A stretch of 64,000 bases of DNA from an uncultured Prochlorococcus sp. (GTDB taxonomy: Bacteria > Cyanobacteriota > Cyanobacteriia > PCC-6307 > Cyanobiaceae): contig CACGVZ010000004.1 in NCBI GenBank assembly GCA_902576415.1, positions 1 to 64,000 on the forward strand. The letters are read 5' to 3'. The notes under the pieces were generated by a model. That model did not search any database and was not told where the DNA came from. It was given only the letters and a program-made list of their open reading frames with translations. A program made the position numbers and the translations under genes. This document shows positions 9,139-19,451 of this stretch, piece after piece. Numbering within the stretch: position 1 is the first letter of the stretch; each line of letters starts with the position of its first letter.

Positions 9139-9789
9139 TTAAGATTTTATTTCGATAATTTCTTCTTCAGAAATAACCGCCCATTTTTTAAATGATTTTT
9201 TACAGGGATATCCTCCAGTTAAGTCTCCAAATGCAGGCAAAAATAAAGTGTTTTTATTCTTATCCATTGCAAAACATCTAAAAGACAATTTATCTCCTTT
9301 ATTTTTTAAATAGAGTTTTGGATGGTAATGTCCACAAATATTCAAAGTTTTATTATCGCCTAAATCAACTTGTTCATGGCTAAAAGTAAAATTTTTCGTT
9401 TTTTTAATATCAAAAATTTTTATATTTTTAATTTCGCAACCTACATCATGATTTCCAAGTACAAGTTCAACATTGGTTTTTAATAGTTCAGGAAGATCCT
9501 CAACTTTTTTTTGAAGAGTTTTATCTATTGAATATTTGCTATGGAATAAATCTCCTAAAATTATTAATGTTTCAGGACTATATTTTTTTACTATTTTTTT
9601 TATCCTTGCGAAATTATTTTTGTCTGAATTATTAGTAAGAGGGATACCATTTTGCTGAAAATACTCAGATTTACCAAGGTGGACATCGCAAATTAATAAC
9701 TCTCTTGTTTTCGGTAGAAATAACGCTCTTGAAGGAAGCATTTCTAATAATGTATCTTCCCAATAAAATTTAAAAGAACTTTTTTTCAT
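9139..9789 (-). CDS. pdeM: Ligase-associated DNA damage response endonuclease, PdeM-like metallophosphoesterase
   Basis: calcineurin-like motifs (DVHLGK, LGDLFHS, GNHD, CGHYHP); 1 bp from the Lhr-like helicase. Confidence 0.85.
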   Translation of the reverse strand: MKKSSFKFYWEDTLLEMLPSRALFLPKTRELLICDVHLGKSEYFQQNGIPLTNNSDKNNFARIKKIVKKYSPETLIILGDLFHSKYSIDKTLQKKVEDLPELLKTNVELVLGNHDVGCEIKNIKIFDIKKTKNFTFSHEQVDLGDNKTLNICGHYHPKLYLKNKGDKLSFRCFAMDKNKNTLFLPAFGDLTGGYPCKKSFKKWAVISEEEIIEIKS

Positions 9790-12276
9790 TTAATCACTAT
9801 ATTTTTTTATAAGTTTTTCTACTCTTTTTTCTATTGGTTCATTGCTTAAAGTATTTTTAAGTCTCTCAACTAATAAAGGGAAAGCAAAAGGAGTCGGAGT
9901 TTTTATCTCTATTACTAACATTTTTAAATTTTTTAATCTTTCTAATGATTTAGATATTCTTCTATTTTCTAATTGATATTCTTTTACTTCTTGATGCGAT
10001 TGTCTTATCAAAAGATGACCTTTTTCATACTTAGTAAAGACATCGTAGAAAAGACTTGAACTTATTTGAAGTTGAGAAGAAGTTTTTGTTTTGGTTGGAT
10101 TATTCTGATTTACTAGTCCACTTATTTGGGCAATATTTTTAAATCTACGTTTTGTTAATTCTGAAAAATTAATTGCATTTTCTAGATCTTCCTCTAATTT
10201 TTTATTATCTAAAAAGTAAGCAGCTTCTTTTTTTATTATGGAAAAATCATAATCTTCTGAGGTGGTTAAGCTGAATCCAAAATCATTAGCAGTAATACTA
10301 AATGTTGATTGTTTTAATTTTGCCAATCTTAGAGCCCATAGAAATGCAATTCCTTCATTTACAAATTTGCCATCAAGTGTAAAAACAAAAAGATTTGATA
10401 AATCTTTGGTTTTATATATTTCTATAAGGAATTCATCTTTTTTGGGAATATTTGAAAGAGCTTTTTGTTTCTTCAATATTGGGCGTAATGAATTTAGTTC
10501 AGGATTTAGGTAATCATAGTTTTCTAGTTCATTGCATATATCTATTTCTTTTCTCAAACTTTCACAAAGTAAATCAGAAATTGCCATTTGACCTCCAACC
10601 CATGCAGGAATTAGAGAACTTTTTTTTGTTGATTTTTTAACGTATAAAATCATATCTCTGATTCTTACAAATTGAAGCATCTTACCGGCAAAGAAAAAGG
10701 TATCTCCAGGATTTAATTTTGAAGCAAAATTTTCTTCTAAATTACCTAAGGATTTACCTTTCATATATTTAACATTTACAAATTTGTCACTTGTAATTGT
10801 CCCAATATTGAACTTATGCATTCTTATTAAAGATTTGTCTTTTACAAAATATTTATATTTTTCATTATTATTTTGAGATTGTTCTTTAACTATCTTTTTA
10901 TATTTTGGGTAGGCTTTAAGACATTTTCCGCCATATTCTAAAAAGTCAAGGCACCAATTCCAATCTTGATCTTTTAAGTTTCTATAACTCCAACAATTTT
11001 TAATTCTTTCTTTCTCAATTGTTGGATCAAAGCCATTTCCGCATGCCAAACTTATTAGATGTTGAAGGAGCACATCATAAGATAATTCAGGAAGTCTAAT
11101 TTCTTCAGATATACCACTTTTTATTATTCTTCTCATTGCACTAATTTCTAATAACTCCAAAGAATTAGTAGGCATAAAAATTATTTTTGATTTCCCCCCT
11201 GGTCTATGCGCACTTCTTCCTGCTCTTTGTATAAGTCTAGCTAAATTCTTTGCACTACCAATTTGAACTATTTGATCTACAGGTTGGAAGTCAACTCCCA
11301 GATCTAATGAGCTGGTGCAGACTACCCATTTTATTAATCCGTCTTTGACCCCTTCTTCAACTCTTTTTCTATCTTTTTTATCGAGGGAGCCGTGATGAAG
11401 TGCGATTTTGTCTTCCATCTCTGGGAGAAAAAATTTAAGACATTGATACCATCTTTCAGATTGATTTCTTGTATTAGTGAATAATAAGGTGCTTTTATTT
11501 TTATCTAGGATTTTTAAAAGTGAAGAATGACTTCTAATTCCAAGATGCCCACTCCATGGAAAGGCCGTTTCCTCCTCCGGTAAAACACTAATAATTTCGA
11601 TCTCTTTTTGAATATTTGTACATATTATTTTGGGCTTAATAGCTCTCATACCAACTATTGCTCTGGCTGCTTCTTCAATATTTCCTATAGTTGCAGACAT
11701 TGCCCAAATTTGTAGATTTTTTATATTACCTCTTAGCCAACTTAAAGATAACTCGCACTGGTTACCTCTTTTACTACCCATCAATTCATGCCATTCGTCA
11801 ATAATTATTGATGATAAATCTTTAAACAGATTATTTGATTCTTTATTTGAAAGTAAAAGAGATAGAGACTCTGGAGTGGTGATAAGAATATTAGGTGGTT
11901 TAGCTAATTGCTTTTTCTTTTCATATGGAGTTGTATCCCCATTCCTTATTTCAACAGTGATTTCTTTGTTAAAATGTAAAGCTGCTAATTGTATAGAATT
12001 TTTTAGATCTCTACTTAGTGCTTTCAAAGGCGTTATTAATAATATTTCCACACTTTTATTATCCTTGGGATCCTCTATCTGTGAAAGAGGTCCCATTAAT
12101 GCAGCATAAGTTTTACCACATCCTGTGGGAACTTGAATTATTCCATTCTCACCATTTAAAAATGCTTCCCATGATTCGATCTGGTAAGGTAATGGCTTCC
12201 ATCCATTATTGAAAAAAAACTCTTTAATTTTAGAAATTAAATTATTTTGCTTGCTATTTTTAGTAATGTTTTTCAT
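9790..12276 (-). CDS. Ligase-associated DEXH-box helicase (Lhr-core type)
   Basis: VPTGCGKTYAAL, DEWHELMGSKRG, AMSATIGN, QRAGRSAHRPGGKS motifs; 4-bp overlap with ligase. Confidence 0.93.
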   Translation of the reverse strand: MKNITKNSKQNNLISKIKEFFFNNGWKPLPYQIESWEAFLNGENGIIQVPTGCGKTYAALMGPLSQIEDPKDNKSVEILLITPLKALSRDLKNSIQLAALHFNKEITVEIRNGDTTPYEKKKQLAKPPNILITTPESLSLLLSNKESNNLFKDLSSIIIDEWHELMGSKRGNQCELSLSWLRGNIKNLQIWAMSATIGNIEEAARAIVGMRAIKPKIICTNIQKEIEIISVLPEEETAFPWSGHLGIRSHSSLLKILDKNKSTLLFTNTRNQSERWYQCLKFFLPEMEDKIALHHGSLDKKDRKRVEEGVKDGLIKWVVCTSSLDLGVDFQPVDQIVQIGSAKNLARLIQRAGRSAHRPGGKSKIIFMPTNSLELLEISAMRRIIKSGISEEIRLPELSYDVLLQHLISLACGNGFDPTIEKERIKNCWSYRNLKDQDWNWCLDFLEYGGKCLKAYPKYKKIVKEQSQNNNEKYKYFVKDKSLIRMHKFNIGTITSDKFVNVKYMKGKSLGNLEENFASKLNPGDTFFFAGKMLQFVRIRDMILYVKKSTKKSSLIPAWVGGQMAISDLLCESLRKEIDICNELENYDYLNPELNSLRPILKKQKALSNIPKKDEFLIEIYKTKDLSNLFVFTLDGKFVNEGIAFLWALRLAKLKQSTFSITANDFGFSLTTSEDYDFSIIKKEAAYFLDNKKLEEDLENAINFSELTKRRFKNIAQISGLVNQNNPTKTKTSSQLQISSSLFYDVFTKYEKGHLLIRQSHQEVKEYQLENRRISKSLERLKNLKMLVIEIKTPTPFAFPLLVERLKNTLSNEPIEKRVEKLIKKYSD

Positions 12277-13913
12277 GATATTTTACTCATCAGTTTATAA
12301 GCATTTTCAAGGCTATCTGCATCATTAATTTTTTTATCTTTTCTCCATTTTGTTATTCTTGGAAATCTTACGGCTATGCCTGACTTATGACGTTTTGAAA
12401 TTTGTATTTTCTCAAAAGATATTTCGAATACCATTTCTGGTTTCAATGATCGAACTGGACCAAATTTTTCTATTGTATTTTTCCTTATCCATTTATCTAG
12501 CTCTTTAATCTCAATATTTGTTAAACCAGAATATGCACTAGCAAATTTAATTAATTCTTGGTCTTTCCATAATGCAAAACTGTAATCTGTATAAAGACCA
12601 GCTCTTCTACCACTTCCAGCCTTAGCGTAAATTAGAACAGCATCCAATTGCATTGGATCAACTTTATATTTCCACCAAATACCTTTTTTTCTTCCAGAGG
12701 TGTAAGGAGATGTTTTGTTCTTAATTATTAATCCTTCAGTATTGTTTTCTCGAGATTTTTCTTTGAAAGTTAAAGCATCAGTCCAATCTATAGGATAGAT
12801 TAAATCGCATATTCTTAAAATATCGGTGATATTATTTTCAGTTTTATTTTGCCATTTTGAATAATATTTTTCTAACTCAATTCTTCTATTTTCTAATTTA
12901 ATTTCTCTTATATCTCTTCCATTAATCTCTAAAAGATCATAAGCAATAAAAATAATTGGATATTTTATTTGGATTGATCTAGTGGGAGATTTTCTATTTA
13001 TTCTTTTTTGAAGAAAAGAAAAATCAAAGGCAACTTGCTCTTTAAAATTCCAAACTAATAATTCCCCATCAAGAACAAAATCATCTTTTATATATGACAT
13101 TTTATCTACTAATTCTGGGAAAGATTCATTTACTAATTCTTGCCCCCTTGTCCACAACGAAACATTACCTGATCTTTTAATTAATTGCATCCTTATGCCG
13201 TCGTACTTCCATTCAAATTGAAAATCATTTATTGAATTTTTGAAGATTTTATCTTCAAAGTTATTTGCAAGAAGAAATGGAAATGGTTTGGAATTTAACT
13301 CTTCATTATTGATACTCTTATTAATTAAAAATTCATATGAATCAATTGAAGGCTTGAAATTACCCATCAACCGATGAGAAATAATTTCTTCATCAATATT
13401 AATTAGTTTTGATATTGATTTTGTAATTAATCCGATAGAGACTCCTACTCTAAAAGTGCCTGTAAGAATTTTATTAAAAATTAGATGGTTTTCTTCAGGT
13501 AATGCTTCCCAAATATGTTTAATTTGTATATTTTTCTCATCCTCATTAAGTTTTGATAAATCAGGTATTATTTTGCTTAGTAATTCATCGAGACTTATAT
13601 TTGATAATTTTTTATTTCTGGAAATAGTTTTATTTTTAAGTAATAAGGTTATTACCTCAGCAGAATCACCAACTTTTAAATAACAGGTATCAATTAACCA
13701 TTGAGGATATTCATATATATTAGAAAAAAGGTTTTTTAAATATCTTCCACTAATAAATCTCTTATTACTTTTTCCAGTTAGTAAATATATTGCCCATGCA
13801 TTATCTATTGGTTCATTTGATAAAAAATATCTTTTTAAAACTTCAATTTTATTATTTGTACTATTAATTGAATCTAGATCACCAAATAATTCTGAAAATT
13901 TTTTTAAGCTCAT
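12273..13913 (-). CDS. ATP-dependent DNA ligase (ligase-associated repair cluster)
   Basis: nucleotidyltransferase motif EWKYDGIRMQL, DGELLVW, TEGLIIK, WWKYK. Confidence 0.93.
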   Translation of the reverse strand: MSLKKFSELFGDLDSINSTNNKIEVLKRYFLSNEPIDNAWAIYLLTGKSNKRFISGRYLKNLFSNIYEYPQWLIDTCYLKVGDSAEVITLLLKNKTISRNKKLSNISLDELLSKIIPDLSKLNEDEKNIQIKHIWEALPEENHLIFNKILTGTFRVGVSIGLITKSISKLINIDEEIISHRLMGNFKPSIDSYEFLINKSINNEELNSKPFPFLLANNFEDKIFKNSINDFQFEWKYDGIRMQLIKRSGNVSLWTRGQELVNESFPELVDKMSYIKDDFVLDGELLVWNFKEQVAFDFSFLQKRINRKSPTRSIQIKYPIIFIAYDLLEINGRDIREIKLENRRIELEKYYSKWQNKTENNITDILRICDLIYPIDWTDALTFKEKSRENNTEGLIIKNKTSPYTSGRKKGIWWKYKVDPMQLDAVLIYAKAGSGRRAGLYTDYSFALWKDQELIKFASAYSGLTNIEIKELDKWIRKNTIEKFGPVRSLKPEMVFEISFEKIQISKRHKSGIAVRFPRITKWRKDKKINDADSLENAYKLMSKIS

Positions 13914-13915
13914 GT

Positions 13916-14902
13916 TTATTTACTGAATAAAAGAACATTTATTGATTCCCTTTCAACTAAATATTTACTTAGGGCTTCACTATCTCCATGATGAAAAAAT
14001 ACATTTTTTGCTTCAGACTTTTTTACTACTTCCAGAATTCCATCCCAATCCGCATGATCCGAGATTGCGAATCCTTTATCATATCCTGATCTTTTTCTTA
14101 GAGCTCTTATTGACATCCATCCACTAGCAAAAGCTGTTTGAATATTTTTGAAATTTTTTAGATAAGAGCCCTTACTTAAAGATGGAGGTAATAATATTAG
14201 ATTTCCTTTAAGTTCATCTATCTTTTTTTTATTATCTATTTTTATAGTATCTTTAATATCAATTCCAAGTTCCTTATAACAATTGTTCATTTTATAAATA
14301 CTGCTATGGGAATAAATATTACCTTTAAAATTTGTTTGCTGAATTTCGTTTAACAATCTTTGAGCTTTTCCAAGTGAATAGCAGAAAAGTAAAGAAGTTT
14401 TTTCTGGCGAATTACTTATCCATTTTGAAATATCATTTGCTACTTTCTTAGTCTCATCCCACTTAAATATTGGTAAACCAAAAGTACATTCGCTTATTAA
14501 ATAATCAGTTTTTACAATTTCATATTGTTTACAAGTCTCATCTTTTTGAAGCTTAAAGTCACCTGAAATTAGCCATTTTTCTTCAGCAAAAATAAATCTT
14601 ATTTGACTAGATCCAAGGATGTGACCAGAAGGATGAAAAGAAATATTGATGCCATTTATCTTGAATTCTTCTCCATAGTCAAAAGTCTTAATTTTGATAT
14701 TTTCTCCAACTCTTTCTTTAAGAAGTATCGCAGTATCATAAGTAGAAATGTATTCTTCACAGCCAAATGTGAAGTGATCAAAATGAGCATGTGTTATTAA
14801 TGCTTTTTTTACTGGCTTACTTGGATCAATCCAAATATCAGCAAGTTCACAATAAAGATTTCCATCTTTATATCTAATTAAATCTTCTTGTTTAGTTCTC
14901 AA
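13916..14902 (-). CDS. Ligase-associated DNA damage response exonuclease (metallo-beta-lactamase fold)
   Basis: ITHAHFDHFTFG, HPSGHILGSSQIRF, SGDFK, SDHADWDG motifs. Confidence 0.9.
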   Translation of the reverse strand: MRTKQEDLIRYKDGNLYCELADIWIDPSKPVKKALITHAHFDHFTFGCEEYISTYDTAILLKERVGENIKIKTFDYGEEFKINGINISFHPSGHILGSSQIRFIFAEEKWLISGDFKLQKDETCKQYEIVKTDYLISECTFGLPIFKWDETKKVANDISKWISNSPEKTSLLFCYSLGKAQRLLNEIQQTNFKGNIYSHSSIYKMNNCYKELGIDIKDTIKIDNKKKIDELKGNLILLPPSLSKGSYLKNFKNIQTAFASGWMSIRALRKRSGYDKGFAISDHADWDGILEVVKKSEAKNVFFHHGDSEALSKYLVERESINVLLFSK

Positions 14903-14937
14903 AACTCCAACTCTTACTATGAAGTTAATTTAGCTAA

Positions 14938-15351
14938 TTATGTCCATGCCTGTTTTGATAAAGCTATGGCTGAAATTGTTAGTAAAGCAATAACTACAAC
15001 TTTGTTGCTCCAATTAATCATGAATAAACTGATTTTGTTCAAAGAAACGCTATTAGATGGCAAAATCTTTTTCTGATTAAGAATATGATGATTTTCATTA
15101 TTTTCTAAATAGTTTAAATCTTTAATCTTATTTATTAATTTAGATTCGCAAGTTGATAGTTTTTCAACTTGATTTAACAAATCAATATCTTCTGGTCTTA
15201 ATAATGTATTTAGCTCTTTAATTTGTATCTCATTGCTTGCTAAAAATTCATTAACTATCTTATCTGTATCTATCCCATTCTTTATTTTTAAAAGTATATC
15301 GTCCCTTTCCCAGGAATTATCAAGAGAATCTAAAATTTTATTAATGCTCAT
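14938..15351 (-). CDS. Hypothetical protein with C-terminal membrane anchor
   Basis: 137-aa ORF, C-terminal hydrophobic helix KVVVIALLTISAIAL. Confidence 0.6.
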   Translation of the reverse strand: MSINKILDSLDNSWERDDILLKIKNGIDTDKIVNEFLASNEIQIKELNTLLRPEDIDLLNQVEKLSTCESKLINKIKDLNYLENNENHHILNQKKILPSNSVSLNKISLFMINWSNKVVVIALLTISAIALSKQAWT

Positions 15352-15434
15352 TTTAAGTATTTTTACTTATGATAAATAATTATTTTTTTTTTCTGTGACT
15401 TATTCTATTAATTAATTAGAAAAATAAGTTTTAT

Positions 15435-15716
15435 TTAAGATTTGCGAATAAGTCTGTTTGCAAAATAGTTTATCTTTACTTTTTCTACAATTTTTCTTGA
15501 ACTGATTTTAGTTTTGACTTTATTTAAATTAATCACTTCATCTGATACATTTTTACCCGTTTCAAAATAATTTTTAATTTTTTCTAATTCTTGTTTATTT
15601 AATCTTTTTGTCGCACCTTTTGCATTGATTCCAAGTTTCTTGCAGGCTAATAAAATCCTATTACTCTCGACATTAAGATCTTTGGCAATAGTGAAAATTG
15701 GAGTGTTGATAGACAT
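15435..15716 (-). CDS. Small protein with stand-alone IF-2 N-terminal (IF2_N)-like domain
   Basis: IAKDLNVESNRILLACKKLGINAKGATKRLNKQELEKIKNYF resembles the IF2_N domain; no GTPase domain follows. Confidence 0.65.
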   Translation of the reverse strand: MSINTPIFTIAKDLNVESNRILLACKKLGINAKGATKRLNKQELEKIKNYFETGKNVSDEVINLNKVKTKISSRKIVEKVKINYFANRLIRKS

Positions 15717-15814
15717 TATTTTCTTTACAGTGGAATTTATTATTAATAGTATATTTATTAATTATAAATTAAATATATTTTTAACTATTATTAATTTCAA
15801 ACTTTATTGTTTAA

Positions 15815-17134
15815 TTAGGCCACTTCATCTTCGAGATTGTTTAAATCATCAAACTTTCTTTTCATGGTTGGGTTGTTTTTAGTTAGTTTCTTTACCGTTA
15901 AATCTTGTGATTTGCTATCAGCAGATAAAAGGTGCTTTTTTGAAAGAATTAAAGCCTCTTTAGTTTTTTGTAAATGGGTTATTGATTTATCTATTTCTAC
16001 AATTGCATCATTAAATCTATCTTGGGCTAGTGATACATTTTTACCAACTGCATTTTTAAATTTTTCAAGAGTACTTTCAAAATTAGTAATGTCGTAATTT
16101 TCTCGCCTCATCAAATCAAGTTGAGATTTGTATTTTAAAGTTTCCATAGACGCATTTCTAAGAAGTGAAATAATTGGCAAAAAGAATTGTGGTCTTATGA
16201 CATACATCTTTGGATATCTATGTGAAACATCTACTATTCCTGCATTATATAGTTCACTATCTGGTTCTAGGAGCGAAACAAGTACTGCATACTCACATGA
16301 TTTTTGTCTTCTATCTTTGTCTAATTCTTTTAAAAAGTCTTCGTTTTTTCTTTTGCTATTTCCATTTACACTTTCGTTCTTCATCTCAAACATTATGGAA
16401 ACTATTTCAATTTTATTATTATCAAATTCTCTAAATATATAGTCACCTTTACTTCCAGAAGTAACATCATTATCCTTTTCAAAATATGAGTTTTTAAATG
16501 CTGTAGCGCGATTAAGATTGAATTGGGTTTCGCAATGGATTTCTAATGTTTCACCTACCATCTTTGTAGAAAGTTTCGATTTCATTTCTCTTAGCTCTTG
16601 TATAGTAAGGTCCCTTTCACTAATTTTGCTTTTAAACTTTTCTTCAATTAATTTTTCATTTATTGATTGTTCAAGCTTTATCTTTTCAATAGAACTTGTT
16701 AAGGATGAATTTTCTTTCTCTAAGTTAGTAACTGCTTCATTTACTTTGTTTTTTAAAGATAATTCTGAAATTAAAGACTGGTTTTTAATTTCATCCTTTA
16801 ATTTATTTAACTCATAGTTAAGAGAATTAATTTTATTTGTTGCTTGATTTCTTAATTCGTTTAAAGCATTTGTTTTCTTCTCTTCTGCGATATTTAATTT
16901 AGATTTAAGAGCTTGGATCTCATTTTCTTTAATCCGGCTTTGCTCTATTAACTGTATTTTTAACTCACGCTTTAAAATTTCCAAAGCTTTTTTATTATCT
17001 TCTTCAGCTAATAGAAGTCTTTCTTTTATTTGTTTATTAAATTCCTCGTCTTTTATTTGATGAAGTATTTCTTCAAAGCTGCTTGGATCAATTCGGAAAG
17101 TTTTGCCGCATGAGGGACATTGAATATCTTTCAT
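15815..17134 (-). CDS. DUF2130-type coiled-coil protein
   Basis: N-terminal CPSCGKTF, long coiled coil, then EIHCETQFN...DYIFRE...FEMKNES...EFLKELDKDRRQKSCEYAVLVSLLE as in DUF2130. Confidence 0.8.
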   Translation of the reverse strand: MKDIQCPSCGKTFRIDPSSFEEILHQIKDEEFNKQIKERLLLAEEDNKKALEILKRELKIQLIEQSRIKENEIQALKSKLNIAEEKKTNALNELRNQATNKINSLNYELNKLKDEIKNQSLISELSLKNKVNEAVTNLEKENSSLTSSIEKIKLEQSINEKLIEEKFKSKISERDLTIQELREMKSKLSTKMVGETLEIHCETQFNLNRATAFKNSYFEKDNDVTSGSKGDYIFREFDNNKIEIVSIMFEMKNESVNGNSKRKNEDFLKELDKDRRQKSCEYAVLVSLLEPDSELYNAGIVDVSHRYPKMYVIRPQFFLPIISLLRNASMETLKYKSQLDLMRRENYDITNFESTLEKFKNAVGKNVSLAQDRFNDAIVEIDKSITHLQKTKEALILSKKHLLSADSKSQDLTVKKLTKNNPTMKRKFDDLNNLEDEVA

Positions 17135-17265
17135 TTTTTAATTACAAAATTAATATTAGAAAGGATTTAATATTCGAATTATTTAAAAAGAATATTATTC
17201 TTGACTAAGAATAAACAATGATTCAATGTTATGCATTAAAAAATAAGATAAATACTTAATTTAAG

Positions 17266-17634
17266 TTATATCAATCCAGATTCTTTGAGAATATTAATTT
17301 TATTTGCTAATTCAATATCTGCAGATGATATTGAGCGATCAGAAGTTTTGTTTGAAGAAACTGTGTAACCGCTATCATCAACAAATTCATCTTCTGCATC
17401 TTTTAAATGCATATTTTTATTTTGTATCTCTTTTAAAGAATCGGATTTAAATAGACTTGATTTACTAACATTGCTAAATCCAAAATTTGCAATCCCTCTC
17501 GCATCCAATGCTTCCTCAACCAATATTCCAACAACTTTAGATCTACTTATAGATTCACTTTTAGATATTTCATCAATTATTTCTAGTACCCTTTTTCTAG
17601 GGAGGTATCCTATTCTTTTTACTTTATTTTCCAT
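17266..17634 (-). CDS. Hypothetical protein, ribbon-helix-helix-like N-terminus
   Basis: 122-aa ORF; VKRIGYLPRKRVLEIIDEISKSESISRSKVVGILVEEAL resembles CopG/Arc-type RHH. Confidence 0.55.
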   Translation of the reverse strand: MENKVKRIGYLPRKRVLEIIDEISKSESISRSKVVGILVEEALDARGIANFGFSNVSKSSLFKSDSLKEIQNKNMHLKDAEDEFVDDSGYTVSSNKTSDRSISSADIELANKINILKESGLI

Positions 17635-17863
17635 TTTTAAAATATCTTATGTCGTTATTGTAACACTTCTGTCAAATTAGATCAGTTTTTGAAAATTAAT
17701 TATAAGTTTAAATTAAAGCTATGGAAGAAAAGTATAATTTTAATTAGACTTAATAGAAAGCAATTTCTTTGTTAGTTATTAAGTTAGTTTTAGACGCTTA
17801 AAAAATTAAGTTTTCAACTAAAGTCAAAATTTCAAGATCTTTTTAATTTAAATGTAAAATCCA

Positions 17864-18067
17864 ATGAAAGATAAACTTTATGATAATGCCGATAGCTTTG
17901 CAATTTCATTTGATGAGGAATGGAAAAAAATTGATTGCGATGATTTACGTTTAAAGATTGATAAAGTATTTGAACATTTATCTGAGCATCCTTTTTTAGT
18001 TTCTAATCCTGAAAATGCAAGAAAAATGGCTGAATTTAGGATTTTTTCATTAAAGAAATTTCAGTAG
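17864..18067 (+). CDS. Hypothetical protein
   Basis: 67-aa ORF with protein-like composition. Confidence 0.5.
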   Translation: MKDKLYDNADSFAISFDEEWKKIDCDDLRLKIDKVFEHLSEHPFLVSNPENARKMAEFRIFSLKKFQ

Positions 18068-18095
18068 TTATTTAAAGTTAGTTCCTATATTAAAT

Positions 18096-18269
18096 TTACA
18101 TGTTTGGCGAATTAAAAAATCCCTTGCTGTATAAAAATATTATTATGCCAATTATTGGGCCTATTCCGAATATGAAAAGTACTAGTTTTGCAGAATTTTT
18201 AGTTTGACCTATTTCTTGATTGTTTTTAATTAAATTCTTCTGAATTTTTTTTGTTTTTTTGTTTTTCAT
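18096..18269 (-). CDS. Putative 57-aa single-TM protein
   Basis: MKNKKTKKIQKNLIKNNQEIGQTKNSAKLVLFIFGIGPIIGIIIFLYSKGFFNSPNM; basic N-terminus then one TM; below track size limit. Confidence 0.5.
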   Translation of the reverse strand: MKNKKTKKIQKNLIKNNQEIGQTKNSAKLVLFIFGIGPIIGIIIFLYSKGFFNSPNM

Positions 18270-18405
18270 GAAATATATACTAATACATTTAAACTTTAAA
18301 AAGCTTTTGATGCATAATCTAATTTCTTATTTTTTTTATTTAATCAGATTTAATCAATGTTTATAAAAACACGATATTGTATAATGGTCTTAATAAGAAG
18401 TAAAT

Positions 18406-18612
18406 ATGAGTGCAACTAAGAGAGAGGAAGTAAGTTCTCACTTAAGATACATAAGGTTAGAGCTTAGAGAAATGCATCAAATGCTTATAAAAGATGATTT
18501 GTTACCAGATTTAAATGAAGCAAAAGAAGTTCATGCACAACTTGATGCTTTATTAGATTTATTATCAGATAAGGGATTAAAAAAAATAAGAAGCCAATAC
18601 GGAAAATTTTAA
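18406..18612 (+). CDS. Small helical protein, unknown function
   Basis: 68 aa; similar by eye to the 58-aa ORF at 19843-20019(-). Confidence 0.65.
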   Translation: MSATKREEVSSHLRYIRLELREMHQMLIKDDLLPDLNEAKEVHAQLDALLDLLSDKGLKKIRSQYGKF

Positions 18613-18625
18613 ATAAATAAAATTA

Positions 18626-18820
18626 TTATAGATAATTTGTTGCAGATTCTATTTCTTTACGATTATCGTGCATTTTTTCTAATTTGTTGTAAATTTCTTT
18701 GATTTGGATTTGTAATAAATCAGTTGAATTTATATTGCTTAAAGCATCCATTGCTGATAATAGACTCTCCTTGGCTTCAATTAAATGTCTGCATTCTTTA
18801 CTGCCAGCTTCGTATGCCAT
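18626..18820 (-). CDS. Hypothetical small helical protein
   Basis: 64-aa ORF MAYEAGSKECRHLIEAKESLLSAMDAL... Confidence 0.5.
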   Translation of the reverse strand: MAYEAGSKECRHLIEAKESLLSAMDALSNINSTDLLQIQIKEIYNKLEKMHDNRKEIESATNYL

Positions 18821-18959
18821 AGTCTTATAAAAATTAAATTATCACAAATATATAAAAAAATGTTCCGTATTGCTTGATACTCTTATTAAATCAAAGCTTA
18901 TTATTGTTATTTTTAATACAAAGTGAGTAATTATTTTTATTAGAATTTAAAAAAAAACA

Positions 18960-19142
18960 ATGAAAGAAAATTACAAAAATTACGAATTATGTATCAAAAT
19001 AGCTTTAGAAAACGCAAGAAAAAGAATCAATTTATTAGATAGTAATGATAGAGAATGTGTTTTAGAAGAATATAAGGAATGGATCAAAGATGGTTTAAGT
19101 AAGCAAACAATTTTACTACTTAGAGAGGATCCAATAATCTAA
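18960..19142 (+). CDS. Hypothetical small protein
   Basis: 60-aa ORF MKENYKNYELCIKIALENARKRINLLDSNDRECVLEEYKEWIKDGLSKQTILLLREDPII. Confidence 0.5.
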   Translation: MKENYKNYELCIKIALENARKRINLLDSNDRECVLEEYKEWIKDGLSKQTILLLREDPII

Positions 19143-19313
19143 AATCTATCAATCTTTTTTTTTAATTTATTTAATTTGAGGTAATTTTATATAAAAAATA
19201 TAGGCTTAAGATAAATGTAATTATTAGAATAATAGTTAAAGAGGAAAGACTATACACAATCAAAAATGTAAATTTGTTTTATATTATCATTCCTTTCATA
19301 TTTCTCTTTCAGT

Positions 19314-19442
19314 TCATTTCCCATTTATGAGTGAAATAATAAATTTTCTTAAATTATCTTTTTCTAAATAGATTTCTCTGTTCTTATATTTCTTTAATTT
19401 CTTAAAAATTAAATCTAATAAATACTCTGATTTTTCTGTCAT
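19314..19442 (-). CDS. Putative 42-aa protein
   Basis: MTEKSEYLLDLIFKKLKKYKNREIYLEKDNLRKFIISLINGK; intact ATG-to-stop frame in intergenic space. Confidence 0.3.
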   Translation of the reverse strand: MTEKSEYLLDLIFKKLKKYKNREIYLEKDNLRKFIISLINGK

Positions 19443-19451
19443 AAGTGAAAG

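Noticed and set aside
11630-12212. 159-aa and 64-aa plus-strand ORFs opposite the Lhr-like helicase
   Set aside because: Shadow ORFs overlapping conserved helicase motifs on the other strand.
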